The translations under genes were made by a program, and so were the position numbers. The notes beneath the pieces are model-generated. The model saw only the letters and a program-made list of their open reading frames with translations, did no database searches and was not told where the DNA came from. Below, piece by piece: positions 24,172 to 34,036 of a DNA stretch of 64,000 bases. The stretch is from Duganella fentianensis (GTDB lineage: Bacteria; Pseudomonadota; Gammaproteobacteria; Burkholderiales; Burkholderiaceae_D), in the NCBI RefSeq assembly GCF_009857835.1, contig NZ_WWCL01000001.1, positions 496,001 through 560,000 on the forward strand. Direction: 5' to 3'. Position 1 is the stretch's first letter, and each line of letters starts with the position of its first letter.

Positions 24172-27100
24172 ATGCGTTTTACCGCCTCTGCCCGCCAGCG
24201 TTTCATTTTTTCTGTCACGGCCTCGTACGTCGTTGGCGCTCTGCTCTGGATCTTCCTGTCCGACCAGCTACTGGGGGCCCTGACGGACTGGCAGGCGGTG
24301 GTCTGGCTATCCACGGCCAAAGGGGTATTCTTCGTCGCCATCACGGCCGCCCTGTTTTTCTGGGGCCTGAAGTCGGTGCCGGCCAGCGATGCGCCTGCCA
24401 ACCTGACGCTGATTAATGCCCTGACCAGTGGACTGAGCCAGCAGCGCGGCCGCTGGCCCATGTATCTGGTGGCCGCCACCATCACCCTCAGTACGCTGGC
24501 CCTGCATCTGGCCTGGACCACCCAGCGCGACCCCATGCTGATCCTGTTCATGCTGCCCATCGTGCTCAGCGCCACGCTAGGCGGCATGGGGCCGGGCCTG
24601 CTGGCCACGGCACTGGCGGCGCTGAGTACCGAATACTGCCTGATTCCGCCCGTGTTCGACTGGCATGTGGGCAATCCCGACATCATGCTGCAATGGGGCT
24701 TCATGCTGGTCAACGGCGTGGCCGTCAGCCTGCTCAGCGAAATGCTGCAGCAGGCCATCAACCGGGCCGAAGCCAAGCGCCAGCTGCTCGATGCCGTGAT
24801 CTCCGGCACTTCGGACGCCATCTTCGTCAAAGACCTGCAGGGCCGCTACCTGCTGGCCAATCAGGCCACGGCCGGTTTTCTGGGCCGGCCCGTGCAGCAG
24901 ATCCTGGGACAGGATGACTATGCGCTGTTCGATAGCCAGTCGGCCCAGGTGGTCACGGATAAAGACCATGCGGTGATGGCCAGCGGTGCCATCCGCTCGC
25001 ATGAAGAGCGCCTGACCCTGCCTGATGGCAGCGTGCGCGATTTCTCCGTCACCAAAGGCCCCATCCTCAACCATCTGGGCCAGATCGGCGGCATCTTCGG
25101 GATTTCGCGCGATATCACGGAAGCCAAGCAGGCGGCGTTGCAGAACCGTATTAACCAGCAGCGCTTCGAAATGGCCATCGAGGCGACCAGCGACGGTCTG
25201 TGGGACTGGGATCTGCGCACCGGCAAAGTCTACCGTTCACCGCAGTACTATGCCGTGACCGGCTATGTGGCGGCGGAAGATACCCATGATCTGGCATTCT
25301 TCAAGCGGCTGGTGCATCCGGACGATTTGCCCCACGTTATGGCCGCGATTGAAGCCCATTGCGCCGGCCTGACAGCGGGGGTGGATTTCGAATTCCGTCT
25401 GCAGACGCGTAGCGGCGAAATCAAATGGATGCATGCGCGCGGCCGCTCCACCGAATTCAATAGCGACGGCTCGGTCGCGCGGGTGGTGGGCATACTGGCC
25501 GATATCAGTGAAAAGAAACAGGCGGCGGCCGCGCTGCGTGAACAGCAGCAGCGACTGTCGCGCGTGATCGAAGGCTCGGATCAGGGCTACTGGGACTGGA
25601 ATATGCAGACCCAGCAATTCGAAGTCAGCGCGCGCTGGGAAGAAATGCTGGGCTACCGGGCCGGCGAAATGGATATCTCGGTGGGCAACTGGCATAATCT
25701 GGTCCATCCCGACGACCTGCCGGCCACCATGGCCTCAATCCAGCGCCACCTGAGCGGCGCCAGTGCCAGCCACGAAGCGGAATTCCGCGCCCGCACCAGG
25801 GATGGCGGCTGGCGCTGGATACTCACGCGCGGCCGCATCGTCCAGCACAGTGCCGACGGCCGTCCGCTGATCATGTCCGGCACCCATACCGACATTACCG
25901 ACCGCAAGCAATTCGAGCTGGCCCAGCGCGAAGCCAGCACCGTGTTCGAAAGCAGCTACGAAGGCATCATGGTGGTCAGCGCCGATCTCTTGATCACCAA
26001 GATCAATCCGGCTTTCACACGCATTACCGGCTACACGGCGGACGAGGTGATAGGGCGCTCGCCCAGCATACTCTCGTCCGGCCAGCAGGACCCGGCATAC
26101 TACCGCGCCATGTGGGAATCGGTACTGCAGAAAACCTTCTGGAGCGGCGAAATCTGGAACCGCCGCAAGAGCGGCGAACTGTATGCCGAACTGCTGTCGA
26201 TTTCCACGGTGCGCAATAGCACGGGCGAGGTCGAACATTATGTGGGCGTGTTCTCCGATATCAGCCAGCTCAAGGCGCATGAAGCGGAACTCGACCGCAT
26301 CGCCCACTACGATCCGCTGACGGGCACGCCCAACCGCCGCCTGCTGACGGACCGGATGGAACTGGCGATAGCACGCGCCACCCGCAGCGGGCGCGCGCTG
26401 GCCGTGTGCTTCATCGATCTGGACGGCTTCAAGCAGGTCAACGACAGGCTGGGCCACGCGGCCGGCGATACTCTGCTGGTGGGCGTGGCTCACCATCTGC
26501 AGCACATGCTGCGCAGCGAAGACACGCTGGCCCGGCTGGGCGGCGATGAATTCGTGGTGCTGCTGTCGGATATCGCCTCGCCGGAAGAATGCATGCTGAT
26601 CCTCGACCGCGTGCTGCAAGCCATCACCCGTCCCGTGCGGGTGGAGCAGGAAGCCATCAGCGTCACGGCCAGCATAGGCGTGAGCCTGTACCCGACCGAT
26701 AATTCCGATGCCGATGCGCTGCTGCGCCATGCCGATCAGGCCATGTATCTGGCCAAGGAGGCCGGCAAGAACCGCTACCACCTGTTCGATCCCGAGGCGG
26801 ATCGGCAGGTGCAGGAGCACCGCCGCTTCCTCGACGCCATCCAGCATGCACTGCACAACAACGAGCTGGTGCTGTACTACCAGCCCAAGGTGCATCTGCG
26901 TACGGGCCAGCTGGTGGGCGTGGAGGCGCTGCTGCGCTGGCAGCATCCGGAGCAGGGCCTGCTGTCGCCGGCACACTTCCTGCCCGCCATCGATGGCAGC
27001 CCGCTCGAGCAGCCGGTGGGCGAATGGGTGCTGCGCACGGCGCTTAAACAGGGCGCCTGCTGGGCGCGTGAAGGCCGTGCTGTCAGCATCAGCGTGAACA

Positions 27101-27630
27101 TCAGCGCCGACCATCTGCTGCATGGCAGCTTTGTCAGCCACCTGCAGACCATGCTGGCCGAGCATACCGACATGCCGCCCGCAAGGCTGGAACTGGAAGT
27201 GCTGGAAACGGCGGCACTGGCCGACATGGAGCAGGCGATCGCCATCCTGCTGCGCTGCCGCGAGCTGGGCGTGCAGTTCGCGCTCGATGATTTCGGCACC
27301 GGCTATTCCTCGCTGACCTATCTGCGCCAGCTACCGGTGGACCTGCTGAAAATCGACCAGAGCTTTATCCGCGACATCCTCAGCGACCCCGATGACCGCG
27401 GCATCGTGGAAGGCATCATCCGGCTGGCCGGCGCCTGCCACCGCAGCGTGATCGGTGAAGGCGTGGAAACGCTGGAACATGGCGCCGCGCTGCTGCAGCT
27501 GGGCTGCGAGCTGGCCCAGGGCTATGGCATCGCCCGCCCCATGCCGGCCGAACAGCTGTTCGACTGGCTGGCCGAATGGCGCCGCGAGCAACCGTGGACC
27601 CGGCTGCCGCCCTGGCCTGCACCCGTCTGA
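24172..27630 (+). CDS. PAS-GGDEF-EAL cyclic-di-GMP regulatory protein
   Basis: 1152-residue membrane protein. Residues 1-195 contain several membrane helices, including a DUF4118-like block (LILFMLPIVLSATLGGMGPG). Four PAS domains follow (about 205-320, 328-445, 455-575 and 580-700). The GGDEF domain keeps RLGGDEFVVLL near residues 788-798, and the EAL domain keeps GVEALLRW near 916, LELEVLETA, LDDFGTGYSSL, LKIDQSF and EGVETLEHG. Both activities are therefore possible; GGDEF domains in such tandems can instead act as GTP sensors. It is divergent from a periplasmic binding-protein gene and convergent, with only 20 bases between, with another GGDEF-EAL gene whose GGDEF is degenerate. Confidence 0.92.
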   Translation: MRFTASARQRFIFSVTASYVVGALLWIFLSDQLLGALTDWQAVVWLSTAKGVFFVAITAALFFWGLKSVPASDAPANLTLINALTSGLSQQRGRWPMYLVAATITLSTLALHLAWTTQRDPMLILFMLPIVLSATLGGMGPGLLATALAALSTEYCLIPPVFDWHVGNPDIMLQWGFMLVNGVAVSLLSEMLQQAINRAEAKRQLLDAVISGTSDAIFVKDLQGRYLLANQATAGFLGRPVQQILGQDDYALFDSQSAQVVTDKDHAVMASGAIRSHEERLTLPDGSVRDFSVTKGPILNHLGQIGGIFGISRDITEAKQAALQNRINQQRFEMAIEATSDGLWDWDLRTGKVYRSPQYYAVTGYVAAEDTHDLAFFKRLVHPDDLPHVMAAIEAHCAGLTAGVDFEFRLQTRSGEIKWMHARGRSTEFNSDGSVARVVGILADISEKKQAAAALREQQQRLSRVIEGSDQGYWDWNMQTQQFEVSARWEEMLGYRAGEMDISVGNWHNLVHPDDLPATMASIQRHLSGASASHEAEFRARTRDGGWRWILTRGRIVQHSADGRPLIMSGTHTDITDRKQFELAQREASTVFESSYEGIMVVSADLLITKINPAFTRITGYTADEVIGRSPSILSSGQQDPAYYRAMWESVLQKTFWSGEIWNRRKSGELYAELLSISTVRNSTGEVEHYVGVFSDISQLKAHEAELDRIAHYDPLTGTPNRRLLTDRMELAIARATRSGRALAVCFIDLDGFKQVNDRLGHAAGDTLLVGVAHHLQHMLRSEDTLARLGGDEFVVLLSDIASPEECMLILDRVLQAITRPVRVEQEAISVTASIGVSLYPTDNSDADALLRHADQAMYLAKEAGKNRYHLFDPEADRQVQEHRRFLDAIQHALHNNELVLYYQPKVHLRTGQLVGVEALLRWQHPEQGLLSPAHFLPAIDGSPLEQPVGEWVLRTALKQGACWAREGRAVSISVNISADHLLHGSFVSHLQTMLAEHTDMPPARLELEVLETAALADMEQAIAILLRCRELGVQFALDDFGTGYSSLTYLRQLPVDLLKIDQSFIRDILSDPDDRGIVEGIIRLAGACHRSVIGEGVETLEHGAALLQLGCELAQGYGIARPMPAEQLFDWLAEWRREQPWTRLPPWPAPV

Positions 27631-27650
27631 TCTGTGCTGAAGGTGGCGGC

Positions 27651-29897
27651 CTAGCCTAGCAGCTGGACCGCGTCGTCCGGGTTCATAGGCTTGCCGAAGC
27701 AATAGCCCTGCAGTTCGTCGCAGCCGGCCTGCCTTGCGGCTGCGGCCTGCTCCTGGGTTTCCACCCCTTCCGCCACCACGGCCAGCCCCAGCACGGTGGC
27801 CAGTTTGCAGATGGCTTCGACGATGGCCGTGCCTTCGCGCCCGGGCAGGGGATCGATCAGGGCCTTGTCGATCTTGACGGTGTCCAGCGGCAGGTTGCGC
27901 AGCATGCTGAGCGAAGAGAAGCCGGTGCCGAAATCGTCGATGGCGATGCGGATGCCGCCGCTGCGTAGTTCGCGCAGCTGGGCACAGGTGTGGTCGAGGT
28001 TTTCTACTGCCGCGCTTTCGGTGATTTCCAGCGTCAGCAGCCCGGGCGCCAGCTGGAATTCCTGCAGCATGTCCAGCACCAGCCGGGGGAACTGGGGATT
28101 GAGCAGCTGCAGCGGCGAGACATTCACGGCGATCGGCACGCAGGCTTTGCCGGCGGCCAGCCAGCGGGCCTGCTGCTGGCAGGCGCTGCGCAGCAGCAGC
28201 GTGCCCAGTTCGGCGATCAGTCCGGTGGTTTCGGCCGCCGCAATGAACACTTGCGGATTGACCATGCCGATGCCGGGCCGGTGCCAGCGCGCCAGCGCTT
28301 CGAAGCCGATCAGGCGCTGGCTGGCCGCATCCACTTTGGGCTGGTAGCACAGGTAGACATGGCGTTCGCGGATGCCGGCGCGCAGGGCCTGCTCCAGCGT
28401 CAGCATGTCGCTGCTGCCCTGCTCGAAGCTGGCCTGGGCCCGCACGATATTGCTGCCCGGATGGCGCTTGGCCACATGCATGGCCGCGTTGCCGGCCCGT
28501 AGCAGCGATTCGTCCAGCGCTCCATCGGCCGGATAACTGGCCTGGCCGATCGAGGTATCGACATAGAATTCGCCGAGCGGCGTCTGTAGCGGGCGCTGCA
28601 GGCGCGCCAGCAACTGCTGTTCCAGCTGCTGCAACGGAGCCGCATCGGCCGGCAGGCTGGTGGTCAGGATGAATTCGTCGATGCCGATGCGGTAGAGCTG
28701 GCCCACGCCCTCGGTGAGGGCGGCGATGGCTTGTGCATAGGCTTTGAGGATTTCATCGCCGCTGCTGTAGCCGTGCGCCGTATTGAACAGTTTGAAGCGG
28801 TCGATATTCAGCAGGTAGAGCGTGAGGTGGGGATGGGCGGCCGGCTCCTGCGCATATTCGTGCAGCCGTTGCATCAGGGCGCCACGGTTGGGCAGACCTG
28901 TCAGGGCATCGTGGGTGGCGCGGTGCAGCAGGGCGCGGTTCTGTTCCATGCGCTCCGTCTCATCGGTAATCATCAGGCAGACGGCAAACTGCTGGTCCCA
29001 GCGTACGCGGTAGGCAAAGAAGTGCAGATAGCAGGGGCTGCCATCGATGCGCTGGCGCTGGCCTTCCCAGCTGGTGCGCTCGATGCGGCCGGACAGCAGT
29101 TGCGGGAATAGTGCGAAGACGCGCTGGCGCTCTTCGGCCGGGGTACTCTCTTCGAGAAACGCCGGGGTCAGTCGGCGTGCATGGTCGGCACCGTAGATGC
29201 GCAGGGTGGCCGGATTGGCATACAGCAGCTCGTTAGTCGTCATGATGGCCACGCCCTGCAGCGAATATTCCGTCAGGCGGGCGAAGCGTTCGCTGGCGTG
29301 CAGCGATTCGGTGGCCGACAGGTCGAGCGAGACATACAGCACGACAAAGCCCAGTGCCGTGCGCAGCACGGCGCCGGTGGCAAACTGCAGCACGATGGCC
29401 TGGGCTTCGCCGCTGGCGGAGATCATGGGGTGGGCGGCCAGCAGCAGCAACAGGGGACCGATCAGCCGGTGCGGACGCGATTTGTGGCGCAGCACGCGGG
29501 TGGCCAGCAAGCCTATGCACAGATAGATCAGGGCCACGGCTGTCTGCGAGCCCAGCGCCGCGGGCTGCCAGGCCACCGAGACCATCAGGCAGAACAGGGC
29601 AAATGCCAGCACGCGGGCGCGCCAGCCCCGCAGCGGGGCTTCCATCAGATCGAATACGCCGGAAGTGAGGAAATACAGGCTGCAGCTGGCCAGTGCCGGG
29701 ATCACCAGCAGACTGACGGGGCTGTGCGCAGAGGCATGCTGAAACAGGGCAAACATCAGAATGGACCCGGCTACCCCGAAAAACGACAGCCCCAGATTGC
29801 GTGCGAAGGCCTGAGTACGGTTGCGGTGCCATGAAAACAGCAGGCTGATACCGACTACCATCTCTACCGCCGCAGCGAAATAAAAGAGTGCCGTCAT
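27651..29897 (-). CDS. Membrane GGDEF-EAL protein with degenerate GGDEF motif
   Basis: 748-residue protein with about seven N-terminal membrane helices (residues 1-190), one PAS-like domain (about 205-315), a GGDEF domain and an EAL domain. The diguanylate cyclase signature reads RIGIDEFIL near residue 402, replacing the second Gly by Ile, and the substrate-loop segment is LLNIDRFKLFNTAHG; cyclase activity is doubtful. The EAL half keeps FEALARWHRPG, AVNVSPLQL, LEITESAAV, IDDFGTGFSSL, VKIDKALI and EGVETQEQ, so phosphodiesterase activity is likely. The product probably lowers cyclic di-GMP. It is convergent with the intact GGDEF-EAL gene and shares its downstream region. Confidence 0.9.
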   Translation of the reverse strand: MTALFYFAAAVEMVVGISLLFSWHRNRTQAFARNLGLSFFGVAGSILMFALFQHASAHSPVSLLVIPALASCSLYFLTSGVFDLMEAPLRGWRARVLAFALFCLMVSVAWQPAALGSQTAVALIYLCIGLLATRVLRHKSRPHRLIGPLLLLLAAHPMISASGEAQAIVLQFATGAVLRTALGFVVLYVSLDLSATESLHASERFARLTEYSLQGVAIMTTNELLYANPATLRIYGADHARRLTPAFLEESTPAEERQRVFALFPQLLSGRIERTSWEGQRQRIDGSPCYLHFFAYRVRWDQQFAVCLMITDETERMEQNRALLHRATHDALTGLPNRGALMQRLHEYAQEPAAHPHLTLYLLNIDRFKLFNTAHGYSSGDEILKAYAQAIAALTEGVGQLYRIGIDEFILTTSLPADAAPLQQLEQQLLARLQRPLQTPLGEFYVDTSIGQASYPADGALDESLLRAGNAAMHVAKRHPGSNIVRAQASFEQGSSDMLTLEQALRAGIRERHVYLCYQPKVDAASQRLIGFEALARWHRPGIGMVNPQVFIAAAETTGLIAELGTLLLRSACQQQARWLAAGKACVPIAVNVSPLQLLNPQFPRLVLDMLQEFQLAPGLLTLEITESAAVENLDHTCAQLRELRSGGIRIAIDDFGTGFSSLSMLRNLPLDTVKIDKALIDPLPGREGTAIVEAICKLATVLGLAVVAEGVETQEQAAAARQAGCDELQGYCFGKPMNPDDAVQLLG

Positions 29898-29998
29898 ACG
29901 TTCCCCAAGGAAATAATTCCTTAGATTATAGTGCGGAGTCCGCTCAGGTATTCAGTGTGGCGCGCTGCGGTCGTTGTCCTGCTGGTACAGCCCGCTGC

Positions 29999-31633
29999 CT
30001 AGTACTGGCTGGCCAGCGCCACCAGCGGACGTGCCGGGAGGGCGGCGGCCCTGCTGCGGATGCGCTGCGGCTGCCCGGAGGCGGCCGATGCTGCCAGCTT
30101 GAACACATCCACCACATCCACCAGCCGGTGCGACTGATCCTGCAGGGCGCTGGCAGCCGAAGCCGCTTCCTCCACCAGTGCGGCATTCTGCTGGGTGGCC
30201 TGGTCCATCTCGACGATGGCCTGATTGATCTGCTGTATGCCCTGGGTCTGTTCGGTGCTGGCCGCAGTGATTTCGCCCATGATGTCGGCCACGCTGCGGA
30301 TGCTGTCGACGATGATGTTCATGGTGTCGCCCGCTTCGTTGACAAGGCGCGAGCCGCTGTCCACCTTGTCGACCGAATCATCGATCAGCTGCTTGATTTC
30401 CTTGGCCGCCGCTGCCGAACGCTGGGCCAGATTGCGCACTTCCGTCGCCACCACGGCAAAGCCGCGGCCCTGCTCGCCGGCGCGGGCCGCTTCCACGGCG
30501 GCATTCAGCGCCAGGATATTGGTCTGGAAGGCGATGCCGTCGATCACGTTGATGATATCGACGATGCGGTGCGAAGAACTATTGATTTCACCCATGGTCT
30601 GCACCACCTGCGCCACCACGCTGCCACCTTTGACGGCGATGTCCGAGGCGGATACGGCCAGCTGGTTGGCCTGACGGGCGTTGTCGGCATTGTGCTTGAC
30701 GGTGGCGGTCAGCTGCTCCATGGCGGAGGCGGTTTCTTCCAGCGAACCGGCCTGCTGTTCCGTGCGCGAGGCCAGATCAAGGTTGCCGCTGGCGATCTGG
30801 CCGGAAGCGGTGGCGATGTTGTCGGCACCGGTACGTACTTCGTCGACGATGCGGATCAGCGCGCTGTTCATATCGCGCAGGGCGCCCAGCATCTGGCCGG
30901 TTTCTTCCTGCGTGTCGACGCGGATCTGCACGGTGAGGTCGCCGTCGGCTACCTGCCGTGCCACGTCGACAGCCTGATGCAGCGGCGTGGTGATGGTGCG
31001 CGTGGTCAGCACGGCCAGCGTAACGGCGATCAGGCTGGCGGCCAGTGCAATGGCCACGATCAGCACAATGGTCTGGCTGGCCTGGGCCTGCGATTGCTGG
31101 CCTGACGCTGTCATCAGCTCTTCCTGATAGGCGATCAGACCATCGAGCTGGGTGGTGTAGACCAGCAGGATGGGGCGGACTTCATCGAGCAGATTGTGCA
31201 GTGCTGCCTCGCGCTGGCCTTTGCGGGTGTTGTCGAGGAAGGTGGTGCGGGCGGCCAGATATTTGCGGCGCGAGTCTTCCAGCGCGCGCAGCTGGACTCT
31301 GCCTTTTTCACTGGTGAGTACCTGGTCCAGCTTGGCCAGCGTCTGGGTAATCACGCGCGTGTTGTCGGCGATGCTGGCATATTCCTTTTCCAGATCAGCG
31401 GGTTTATCCATCAGCAGCAGATTGCGCATATTCAGCGCCTGTTCGTTCAGCTCATCCTTGACGGTGTGAACCAGCACGGTTTTCGGATAGCGGTCCTGGT
31501 TGATCAGTTGCAGGTCGTCGCTCAGTGCACTCACGCGCAGATAGGCGAGGGCAGCGACGATGATCAGCATGCCGATGACGATGGCAAAGCTGAGGCCGAG
31601 TTTCTTACCGATGGCTAAATTCCTGAAATTCAT
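29999..31633 (-). CDS. Methyl-accepting chemotaxis protein (four-helix-bundle ligand domain)
   Basis: 544-residue chemoreceptor with the classical plan: membrane helix at 12-34, a periplasmic four-helix-bundle domain (about 35-188), second helix at 189-211, HAMP (about 212-265) and a canonical signalling domain with tip [17 protein letters not shown]. Methylation helices are Gln/Glu-rich. The C-terminus ([13 protein letters not shown]) lacks an NWETF-type pentapeptide. Its ligand is unknown. It is divergent from a small binding-protein gene at 31881 across a 247-base spacer; that protein could present a ligand to it, but this is speculation. It resembles the chemoreceptor at 13831 only in the cytoplasmic half. 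Confidence 0.93.
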   Translation of the reverse strand: MNFRNLAIGKKLGLSFAIVIGMLIIVAALAYLRVSALSDDLQLINQDRYPKTVLVHTVKDELNEQALNMRNLLLMDKPADLEKEYASIADNTRVITQTLAKLDQVLTSEKGRVQLRALEDSRRKYLAARTTFLDNTRKGQREAALHNLLDEVRPILLVYTTQLDGLIAYQEELMTASGQQSQAQASQTIVLIVAIALAASLIAVTLAVLTTRTITTPLHQAVDVARQVADGDLTVQIRVDTQEETGQMLGALRDMNSALIRIVDEVRTGADNIATASGQIASGNLDLASRTEQQAGSLEETASAMEQLTATVKHNADNARQANQLAVSASDIAVKGGSVVAQVVQTMGEINSSSHRIVDIINVIDGIAFQTNILALNAAVEAARAGEQGRGFAVVATEVRNLAQRSAAAAKEIKQLIDDSVDKVDSGSRLVNEAGDTMNIIVDSIRSVADIMGEITAASTEQTQGIQQINQAIVEMDQATQQNAALVEEAASAASALQDQSHRLVDVVDVFKLAASAASGQPQRIRSRAAALPARPLVALASQY

Positions 31634-31880
31634 AGGGGACTTTCACAGTAACGACGACTTCGAGTGCCGGTCTGCAGCAGACTGGCGCTGGCTCGAACTA
31701 TCTTGATTTCAATTAAGGAAGATGCACGATAAGTTTTAGATGTAATACTCGGTATGATATGAATCAAAATTTTCAGTAGAAATGGCCGATTTACGTGTTA
31801 CTACGCAAGTGCCAGCATGGGTGTGATCTAATGCTGAAGTAATGCAAATTGTTTATGCCATGCGTCCGGCCGGAGGAAGT

Positions 31881-32642
31881 ATGCGTTTTCGTCGAGTGCT
31901 GCTGTTACTGACCCTGATCTGCCTGCCGCGCCTGCTGTGCGCGCGCGAGATCACTTTGCTGACCACGGAATATCCGCCGTTCTCGATGGCGGCCAAGCCG
32001 GGCGGCGGGCTGTTTACGCAGCTGATTACGGAAGCCATGCGGCGCAAGGGCTGGGAGCTGAAAGTCCGTAGCGTGCCGTGGATACGCGTGCCGCTGGAAC
32101 TGGCATCGGCACGTGCGGCCGGTGCCCTGATCTGCTGGCCGGAAGAAATCAGGCGATTTGATCTGGTGGCTACGCGGCCCGTCTTCATTAGCGAACTGGG
32201 CTTTTTCGTCAGGAAGAACGATGCCGACAAGATCAATGTAGCGCTGGCCGGCCTGCGCGGCATGAAGGTGGGCGCCGTGCGCGGCTATGGCTATCCGCCG
32301 GCGCTGGAGGCGTCAGCGGCCCAGATCGACTATGTGCAGGACGATCAGACCAATCTGCGCAAGCTGGTGGCGGGACGCATCGATTACGTGGCGCTGGAGC
32401 GGCTGGTGGGCGCCTATCTGCTGGAGCGGGAAAGTCCGGCCGAAATCCGCGACAAGGTGGTGTGGAAAGGCCCGGCATTTGCCAATTTGCCCTTATTCGT
32501 CGGCATCACGCGCCAGTGGCCGAATGCGGCGGCTATCGTGGCCGATCTGAACGAGGGGCTGGCGGCGATGGAAAAAGATGGCAGTTATCAGGCGCTGCTG
32601 CGGGCCTACAATATCGAGGTGCACGGTTTGCCCAGCCCCTAG
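31881..32642 (+). CDS. Periplasmic solute-binding-like protein (SBP_bac_3 family), second
   Basis: 253-residue secreted protein with signal peptide (MRFRRVLLLLTLICLPRLLC, cleavage near residue 22) and a family-3 binding fold (ITLLTTEYPPFSM, LRGMKVGAVRGYGYPPALEA, LRKLVAGRIDYVALE). The GYxYPPA segment matches the related protein at 23199. The ATG at 31881 follows GGAGGAA with ideal spacing; the upstream frame to 31842 is not needed. No transporter genes are adjacent. It is divergent from the chemoreceptor at 29999, so the two could share control. Confidence 0.83.
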   Translation: MRFRRVLLLLTLICLPRLLCAREITLLTTEYPPFSMAAKPGGGLFTQLITEAMRRKGWELKVRSVPWIRVPLELASARAAGALICWPEEIRRFDLVATRPVFISELGFFVRKNDADKINVALAGLRGMKVGAVRGYGYPPALEASAAQIDYVQDDQTNLRKLVAGRIDYVALERLVGAYLLERESPAEIRDKVVWKGPAFANLPLFVGITRQWPNAAAIVADLNEGLAAMEKDGSYQALLRAYNIEVHGLPSP

Positions 32643-32724
32643 TGCAGAAGACCAGGCGTTGCACACGCACTGGTCACATAGCTCGGCTACAATCGCGGGC
32701 GGGAAAACCAGCGAGCGGAACAAC

Positions 32725-33744
32725 ATGGAAGCAATCGACGTCACATATGGTTCGGATACCGCAGGACTGGTATGGGGTTATCTGCTGGGGCCGGAACCGG
32801 TACGGCCGCGCGCGCTCAATTCCGCCCAGGCGCTGGCCTGGCTGAATGGCGCAGGGCGCCAGCCGGGCGAGTTCGCCTGGCTGCACTTCAATCTGTCCCA
32901 TGGGGCCAGCGAAAAATGGCTCAGGGCCTATGCCGGCCTGTCCGACGAGTTTTACGAAACCCTGCATCAGGGCTCGCGTTCGACCCGCATCGAAGTGGCC
33001 GACAATGCCCTGATTGCCGTGGTCAATGATGTGCTGCACGAATTCAATTTCGATGCGTCCGATATCTCCACGCTGTGGGTGGGAGTGGCGCCCCATCTGG
33101 TGGTCAGCGCCCGCCGTACGCCGCTGCAATCGATAGAGCGGCTGCATCAGGCGGTGCGGCGCGGCGAGCCGGTGCGCTCGTCGGTGGAACTGCTGGTACA
33201 CCTGCTGCGCGATCAGGCCGATGTGCTGGTAAATATCGTGCGCACGGCCGTCGAGCGGGTGGATGCCATCGAAGATTCGCTGCTGGCAGGGCGGGTCCGC
33301 GCCAAGCGGGCCGATCTGGGCAATATGCGCCGCGTGCTGGTGCGCTTGCAGCGCTTGCTGGCGCCGGAACCGGCGGCTCTGCTGCGCTTGCTGCAACGCC
33401 CGCCGGGCTGGATGTCCGAGCTGGACACGCAGGAATTGCGCCAGTCCAGCGAGGAGTTTGCCGTGGTGCTCAGCGATATGTCTTCGCTACAGGAGCGCAT
33501 CAAATTGCTGCAGGAAGAGATTGCGGCGCAGGTCAATGAAGAAACGGGGCGCAGCCTGTTTGTGCTGACCATCGTCACCGTGCTGGCGCTGCCGATCAAT
33601 ATCATCGCCGGTCTGCTGGGCATGAATGTGGGCGGCATCCCGCTGGCCCAGCATCCGCACGGCTTCTGGATTATCGCCGCCGTGGTGATCGCCTTCACCG
33701 TGGTGGCGGGCGCGCTGGTGGTGCGCATGCAGAACAAGGACTAG
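32725..33744 (+). CDS. zntB: ZntB-like CorA-family metal transporter
   Basis: 339-residue CorA-superfamily protein. A large cytoplasmic N-terminal domain (residues 1-270, with FAWLHFNLSHGASEKWL and long helices) precedes two C-terminal membrane helices, with the selectivity motif GMNVGGIP at the end of the first. GMN followed by GGIP fits the ZntB group, which exports or imports Zn2+, rather than the Mg2+ channel CorA, whose motif is commonly GMNF or GMNxxxMPEL. The start at 32725 has GAGCGG upstream. The gene ends just before the tRNA pair, which lies on the other strand. Zinc specificity is by similarity only. Confidence 0.85.
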   Translation: MEAIDVTYGSDTAGLVWGYLLGPEPVRPRALNSAQALAWLNGAGRQPGEFAWLHFNLSHGASEKWLRAYAGLSDEFYETLHQGSRSTRIEVADNALIAVVNDVLHEFNFDASDISTLWVGVAPHLVVSARRTPLQSIERLHQAVRRGEPVRSSVELLVHLLRDQADVLVNIVRTAVERVDAIEDSLLAGRVRAKRADLGNMRRVLVRLQRLLAPEPAALLRLLQRPPGWMSELDTQELRQSSEEFAVVLSDMSSLQERIKLLQEEIAAQVNEETGRSLFVLTIVTVLALPINIIAGLLGMNVGGIPLAQHPHGFWIIAAVVIAFTVVAGALVVRMQNKD

Positions 33745-33765
33745 CGGATAGCCTGGGCCAGAAAG

Positions 33766-33797
33766 CAAAAACCTCCCGGCAGCGGACTGCGGGGAGG
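33766..33797 (-). terminator. Rho-independent terminator after first tRNA-Met copy
   Basis: In the minus direction, GCCTCCC and GGGAGG form a stem with GC-rich inner pairing, then TTTTTG follows. It lies about 14 bases beyond the tRNA 3' end. A second, similar unit separates the two tRNA copies. Confidence 0.7.
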
Positions 33798-33810
33798 CTC
33801 TCGGAATTCG

Positions 33811-33887
33811 TGGTGGTGATAGATGGACTTGAACCATCGACCCCAGCATTATGAATGCTGTGCTCTAACCAACTGAGCTATATCACC
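33811..33887 (-). tRNA. tRNA-Met (CAT), elongator
   Basis: 77-base tRNA with CCA encoded. The minus strand reads GGTGATA for the acceptor, a D-arm with AGTTGGTTAGA, anticodon stem-loop CAGCA-TTCATAA-TGCTG giving CAT, and T-arm GATGG-TTCAAGT-CCATC. The anticodon-arm flanks (GAGCACA...GGGGTC) match elongator tRNA-Met rather than tRNA-Ile2, whose arm is GCGAC-based. It is identical over its full length to the copy at 33947-34023. Confidence 0.95.
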
Positions 33888-33902
33888 GCTGCAAACTGGA
33901 TT

Positions 33903-33935
33903 AAAAAAGCCTCTATGCAGATCTGCTTAGAGGCT
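33903..33935 (-). terminator. Terminator between the two tRNA-Met copies
   Basis: On the minus strand AGCCTCTA and TAGAGGCT enclose a self-complementary GCAGATCTGC core, followed by TTTTTT. It would stop transcripts of the upstream tRNA copy, so the second copy may need read-through or processing. Its flanking bases resemble those of the terminator at 33766, suggesting duplication of a tRNA-plus-hairpin unit. Confidence 0.75.
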
Positions 33936-33946
33936 TCTAGAATTCT

Positions 33947-34023
33947 TGGTGGTGATAGATGGACTTGAACCATCGACCCCAGCATTATGAATGCTGTGCT
34001 CTAACCAACTGAGCTATATCACC
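33947..34023 (-). tRNA. tRNA-Met (CAT), elongator, second copy
   Basis: 77 bases with encoded CCA, identical to the copy at 33811-33887. It is the promoter-proximal copy: a near-consensus sigma-70 promoter lies 14-42 bases upstream. A hairpin with a T tract lies just beyond its 3' end. Confidence 0.95.
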
Positions 34024-34036
34024 TGCAACGCCCGAT

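Noticed and set aside
33811..34023. Assignment of the CAT tRNAs as tRNA-Ile2
   Set aside because: The anticodon arm and its flanks match elongator tRNA-Met; tRNA-Ile2 has a GCGAC/TCGC-type arm. A tilS identity-element check would settle it.
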